Shown piece by piece: positions 60,265 through 64,000 of a stretch of DNA of 64,000 nucleotides. A model generated the notes under the pieces. The model saw only the letters and a list, made by a program, of their open reading frames with translations, was not told where the DNA came from and made no database searches. Every line of letters begins with the position of its first letter. The stretch's first letter is position 1. Made by a program: the position numbers and the translations under genes. Origin of the DNA: Stenotrophomonas sp. Iso1 (lineage in GTDB: Bacteria > Pseudomonadota > Gammaproteobacteria > Xanthomonadales > Xanthomonadaceae); the NCBI RefSeq assembly GCF_027497995.1, contig NZ_JAODBT010000001.1, positions 1,700,488-1,764,487 of the forward strand. Reading direction: 5' to 3'.

Positions 60265-62181
60265 TCATGCGTCCTTGGCTTCGTGCGGAGCGCCGGCAGC
60301 GGCCGCATCGTGGCCGAGTTCGTACTCGGCGTCGTATTCCCACACGCTGCCATCCGGGCGCGCCGGGCCGCAGGAAATCGACACCGCGCCCTGGTCGGCC
60401 GGGCCCACCATGCGGCGGTTCATCGCGAACAGATTGCGGCCCATGTCGTTGCCAGCGGGTGCGGTGTTGGCGGCGATGCCACGCGACGCCCATTCGGCAG
60501 CGTCCACCAGCACTTCCAGCGTGCCGGCCTCACCGTCAAGACGGATGATGTCGCCTTCGCGCACGCGGGCGATGGAGCCGCCACGCGCTGCTTCCGGAGT
60601 AACGTGGATGGCGGCCGGGATTTTGCCCGACGCGCCGGACAAGCGACCGTCGGTGACCAGCGCCACGCGCCGGCCCTGGTTCTGCAGCAGTCCAAGCAGC
60701 GGTGCCAGTGAATGCAGTTCCGGCATGCCGTTGGCACGCGGCCCCTGATAACGCACCACTGCCACGAAATCATGCGGCAATGCGCCGGCCGCATGCAGCT
60801 TGTTCAATACCTGAGGGGCATCCACCACCACGGCCGGGGCTTCGATGGTGCGGTATTGCGGCTTCACCGCCGACAGCTTGATCAGCGAGCTGCCGATGTT
60901 GCCCTTGAGCAGACGCAGCCCGCCTTGTGCCTCGAATGGATTGGACGCTGGGCGTACCACTTCGTCGTCGGCGCTTTCGGCCACAGCAGGCACGTAGCTC
61001 ACCTTGCCGTCGATCAAACGGGGTTCCTGCGCGAACGCACGCATGCCGCCATCCGCGATGGTGATCAGGTCGTCATGCATCAAGCCGGCATCCATCAGTT
61101 CGCGGAACACGAAGCCTGGGCCGCCGGCCGCCGCAAACCGGTTCACGTCGGCGTCGCCATTCGGATAGACGCGGGCCAGCAGTGGCACGATTTGCGACAG
61201 CTCGTCCATGTCGTCCCAGGTCAACACGATGCCGGCTGCACGTGCTACGGCAATCCAGTGGATGGTGTGGTTGGTGGAGCCACCGGTGGCCATCAGTGCG
61301 ACGACGGCGTTGACGATGGCGCGCTCGTCGATCAGGTGGCCCAGCGGACGGAAGTCGTCGCCAAGTGCGCAGATTTCCAGCGCACGCACGGTGGCGGCGC
61401 GGGTTAGTGCGTCACGCAGTGGCAGTTCTGGATTGACGAACGAAGCGCCTGGCAACTGCACACCCATCGCTTCCAGCAACACCTGGTTGGAGTTGGCGGT
61501 GCCATAGAAGGTGCAGGTGCCTGGGCCGTGATAGGACGCCGATTCGGCTTCCAGCAGCTCTTCGCGGGTGGCTTCGCCAGCGGCGTAACGCTCGCGTACT
61601 TCGGCCTTTTTCTTGTTGGGAATACCGGGCGTCATCGGGCCGGCTGGCACGAACACCGCCGGCAGGTGACCGAACGCCAGCGCGCCAATCAGCAGGCCGG
61701 GCACGATCTTGTCGCACACACCCAGATAAACGGTGGCGTCGAACATGTCATGGCTCAGGCCGATGGCGGTGGCCTGGGCAATGATGTCGCGCGAGAACAG
61801 CGACAGCTCCATGCCGCCACGGCCCTGGGTGACGCCGTCGCACATCGCTGGTACGGCGCCGGCCACCTGCGCGGTGGCACCGATTTCGCGTGCGGCTTCA
61901 CGCATCAATTCCGGGTAGTGCTCGAACGGCTGGTGTGCCGACAGCATGTCGTTATAGGCGGTGATGATGCCCAGGTTGGGTGTCACGCCACCGCGCAGCC
62001 GCCCCTTGTCGGTCGGCCCGCAGGCAGCAAAAGCATGCGCCAGGTTGCCGCAGCTCAGGCGCGAACGGAATGGACCTTCGCGCAGGGCGGCATCGATGCC
62101 CGCCAGATAAGCCGCGCGCGATGGAGCGCTGCGCTGGCGGATGCGTTCGGTGATGGCATGGATTTTCGGATGCAGGCTCAT
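60265..62181 (-). CDS. edd: Phosphogluconate dehydratase
   Basis: Edd makes KDPG from 6-phosphogluconate and carries a 4Fe-4S cluster. The 638-residue protein has AMCDGVTQG and GVCDKIVPG (two of the cluster cysteines) and the C-terminal [12 protein letters not shown] signature of the IlvD/Edd family. It is preceded by a 144-base gap after pgl. Confidence 0.97.
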   Translation of the reverse strand: MSLHPKIHAITERIRQRSAPSRAAYLAGIDAALREGPFRSRLSCGNLAHAFAACGPTDKGRLRGGVTPNLGIITAYNDMLSAHQPFEHYPELMREAAREIGATAQVAGAVPAMCDGVTQGRGGMELSLFSRDIIAQATAIGLSHDMFDATVYLGVCDKIVPGLLIGALAFGHLPAVFVPAGPMTPGIPNKKKAEVRERYAAGEATREELLEAESASYHGPGTCTFYGTANSNQVLLEAMGVQLPGASFVNPELPLRDALTRAATVRALEICALGDDFRPLGHLIDERAIVNAVVALMATGGSTNHTIHWIAVARAAGIVLTWDDMDELSQIVPLLARVYPNGDADVNRFAAAGGPGFVFRELMDAGLMHDDLITIADGGMRAFAQEPRLIDGKVSYVPAVAESADDEVVRPASNPFEAQGGLRLLKGNIGSSLIKLSAVKPQYRTIEAPAVVVDAPQVLNKLHAAGALPHDFVAVVRYQGPRANGMPELHSLAPLLGLLQNQGRRVALVTDGRLSGASGKIPAAIHVTPEAARGGSIARVREGDIIRLDGEAGTLEVLVDAAEWASRGIAANTAPAGNDMGRNLFAMNRRMVGPADQGAVSISCGPARPDGSVWEYDAEYELGHDAAAAGAPHEAKDA

Positions 62182-62325
62182 TGGCTTTTAGGCTGGAAAT
62201 GGGGATTGGGGAGCAGGGAGTGGCAGGGCCAGATGCGCTGCTTGCGGAGGTCAACTTCAAAGCGCCGTCTTATCGGAACGATCCAAATCACTCATTGCCG
62301 ATGCGTGCGTCCCTGTTCTCTGCTT

Positions 62326-63045
62326 TTACGCGCACCAATGTACGCGCAGCTTGCTCCCGGGCGCGTTGACCGCAGCCAGCACCGGGTAGGTATGCACGTC
62401 GCCGGATTCAATCGCGGCGTTGAGTACTTCCAGTTTCTGCTTGCCACGCAGCAACAGCAGGCGGTTGCTGATGGGGGCGAGCCCGTGCGGCGTCAAGGTG
62501 ATGCGCAGGTGCCAGTCCTTGGCAACCGGGCAGCCACTGGCATCGAGCGAGGCGTAGGTCTGGTTGCTCTGCAATGCGCGGTCCAGGTCACGCGAGCCGG
62601 GAAACAACGACGCGGTGTGGCCGTCATTGCCCATGCCAAGCACCACCAGACAGGCCGGCTGTGAGTGTGCGGCCAGCAGATTGGCGCTGTGCACGCATTC
62701 GGCGATGGGCAGGCCCACGCGCACCAGTGGATCGAAGTGCGCGCCTTCAGCCAGATTCATGAAGCTGTTGCGCACCAGCCACGCATTGCTGTCGTGATCC
62801 TGCGGTGACAGCCAGCGCTCATCGGCCAGGCCCACCTCGATGCGCGCCCATTCCAGCGGCTGCTCGGCGAGTAGTTCATAAATCGGTGCCGGTGTGGTGC
62901 CGCCGGAGAGCAGCATGCGGGCGCGGCCGCGCTGCTGGATTTCCTGGGTCAGGATCGTCTCCATCTCCTTGGCCACGTCTTCGATCCATTCGTCCTCGTT
63001 GGCGTGACGAATGAGCGTGATGCGGTCGGATACGGCGGCGGTCAT
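62326..63045 (-). CDS. pgl: 6-phosphogluconolactonase
   Basis: A 239-residue member of the SugarP_isomerase/DevB-type lactonases with LLSGGTTPAPIYELL and LGMGNDGHTASLFPG. It hydrolyses 6-phosphogluconolactone to 6-phosphogluconate. The ATG overlaps the glk stop (ATGA). The zwf step is not in the window. Confidence 0.95.
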   Translation of the reverse strand: MTAAVSDRITLIRHANEDEWIEDVAKEMETILTQEIQQRGRARMLLSGGTTPAPIYELLAEQPLEWARIEVGLADERWLSPQDHDSNAWLVRNSFMNLAEGAHFDPLVRVGLPIAECVHSANLLAAHSQPACLVVLGMGNDGHTASLFPGSRDLDRALQSNQTYASLDASGCPVAKDWHLRITLTPHGLAPISNRLLLLRGKQKLEVLNAAIESGDVHTYPVLAAVNAPGSKLRVHWCA

Positions 63046-64000
63046 GCGGTTACTCCAGAAGCAGCCCGCTGCATGTCCACCGCGTAAGCGGCGGCACCCA
63101 GCAGGCCGGGGCAGGGATGAATAATGGCCATGGACGGAATCTGCGACATGGTTGCCGAGAAACGCCCTTTGCTCTCGAAACGCTGGCGGAAGCCGGAGTG
63201 CTGCAGTTCGTGCAGCAGGCGCGGCACCAGCCCTCCGGTCAGGAATACGCCGTCCCAGGCGCCCTGCACCAGCACGGCGTCGCCTGCGACGGCACCGAAA
63301 ATTTCCAGAAACACTTCCACCGCGCGCGCCGCTACCGCATCACCTTCCGCCGCGCGAGCGGTGACATCCGCCGGTTGCAGATGCCCCGGGTCGGTGCCGG
63401 CGATTTCGCTCAGGGCACGGTGGATATTGACCAGGCCAGGGCCGCAGATCAGACGCTCGTTGGAAACACGGCCAAACTGTGCCGACAGGATCTCCAGGAT
63501 GCGGATCTGCTCCGGCGAGGCCGGCGCGAAGCTGGCATGACCACCTTCGGTGGCCAGCGGGTAGTTGCGGCCATCGCGCGCCACCAATCCGCCAACGCCC
63601 AGACCAGTGCCGGGGCCGAGTACGCAGTAATTGCGCGACTCGCCGGCAGGTGCAGGCACCCAGCTGGCGCCGCCGATCTGTACCACGTCATCCGTCCCGA
63701 GCAGGGCGATGGACATGGCTTGAGCGACGAAATCATTGATCAGGTGCAGCTGGTTGAAACCCAGCTGTGCAGCTGTGCGTGATCGCGAAATCACCCAGGG
63801 GTGATTGGTGATGCGTGCCTCGTCACCGTCTACACGTCCGGCGACCGCAAACACGCCGCGGCTGGCGGTTGCGCCTTGCTGCTGCAGATAATGCGCGGCG
63901 GCATCGGCCAGTGAGGCGAACTCCGTGACCGGATACTCGTCGATGCTGCCTTGGTCCAGCGGAACGCTGGCGGAGAGATCCGCCAGCGCGAAACGTGCGT
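63042..64000 (-). CDS. glk: Glucokinase, N-terminus cut by the window end
   Basis: Glk phosphorylates glucose with ATP to glucose 6-phosphate. About 319 codons are visible, with the frame open to base 64000, so the start lies outside. The visible part has HLINDFVAQAMSI, LGPGTGLGVGGL and EGGHASFAP, the glucokinase (ROK-independent, Glk) motifs, and ends near PGLLGAAAYAVDM. It is the most upstream gene seen of the Entner-Doudoroff operon. Confidence 0.93.
   Translation of the reverse strand, partial: ARFALADLSASVPLDQGSIDEYPVTEFASLADAAAHYLQQQGATASRGVFAVAGRVDGDEARITNHPWVISRSRTAAQLGFNQLHLINDFVAQAMSIALLGTDDVVQIGGASWVPAPAGESRNYCVLGPGTGLGVGGLVARDGRNYPLATEGGHASFAPASPEQIRILEILSAQFGRVSNERLICGPGLVNIHRALSEIAGTDPGHLQPADVTARAAEGDAVAARAVEVFLEIFGAVAGDAVLVQGAWDGVFLTGGLVPRLLHELQHSGFRQRFESKGRFSATMSQIPSMAIIHPCPGLLGAAAYAVDMQRAASGVTA

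Overview
The window is a chromosomal segment of a high-GC gammaproteobacterium of the Xanthomonadaceae, most likely Stenotrophomonas or a close relative. The signs are the fused acetylglutamate kinase/synthase in an arg cluster built for acetylated intermediates, a MetX-type acyltransferase with a GNSMGG nucleophile motif, GTAG-type REP-like sequence, the CCTTCTCCCGC...GAAGGGCGGATGAGGGG dispersed repeat, and a glk-pgl-edd-eda Entner-Doudoroff operon. Genus is inference; no rRNA gene is present. No phage, transposase, integrase or CRISPR array was seen.

Layout. 1-8094 (+): arginine and proline biosynthesis (argE' end, argB, a GNAT gene, argC, argH, a YciI-like gene, proB, proA). 8255-14015 (-): the pgaABCD poly-N-acetylglucosamine operon, with a perfect CRP/Clp-type site in front of pgaA. 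14172-17689 (-): an MFS transporter, then a beta-barrel candidate, a small membrane protein and corA behind a structured leader. 18133-18448 (-): two tandem tRNA-Pro(CGG) genes, each with its own terminator. 18509-25016: cytochrome bd oxidase cydABX (-) and its assembly transporter cydDC (+), diverging around a perfect FNR/ANR box. 25046-29364 (-): a secreted dikinase-like ATP-grasp protein, small membrane proteins and a frameshifted DNA ligase. 29657-38567 (-): metX and the complete cytochrome c maturation set ccmABCDEFGHI, with a TetR regulator inserted between ccmB and ccmC. 38746-41344 (+): aminotransferase, omega-amidase-type nitrilase and a secreted orphan. 41573-42553 (-): a Phd/YefM antitoxin with a zeta-like kinase toxin, followed by short tandem repeats. 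42732-46189 (-): scpA-scpB-rluB. 46532-47112 (+): YciI-like and BolA-like genes.

47236-59329 (+): a glycan-utilisation locus: LacI regulator, TonB-dependent receptor, a PF10091/GH144-like lipoprotein, a sugar ABC importer without its ATPase, and a 1054-residue discoidin/(alpha/alpha)6 enzyme. 59552-64000 (-): eda, edd, pgl and glk (cut by the window end). Together these two blocks form a plausible route from an extracellular glucan to glucose 6-phosphate and on to pyruvate through the Entner-Doudoroff pathway; the glucan itself cannot be named from sequence.

The items most worth following up are the glucan locus with its unusual enzyme pair, the exported glucan-water-dikinase-like protein, the single-base frameshift at the active site of the exported DNA ligase, the hybrid Phd-zeta toxin-antitoxin pair, and the composite dispersed repeat.
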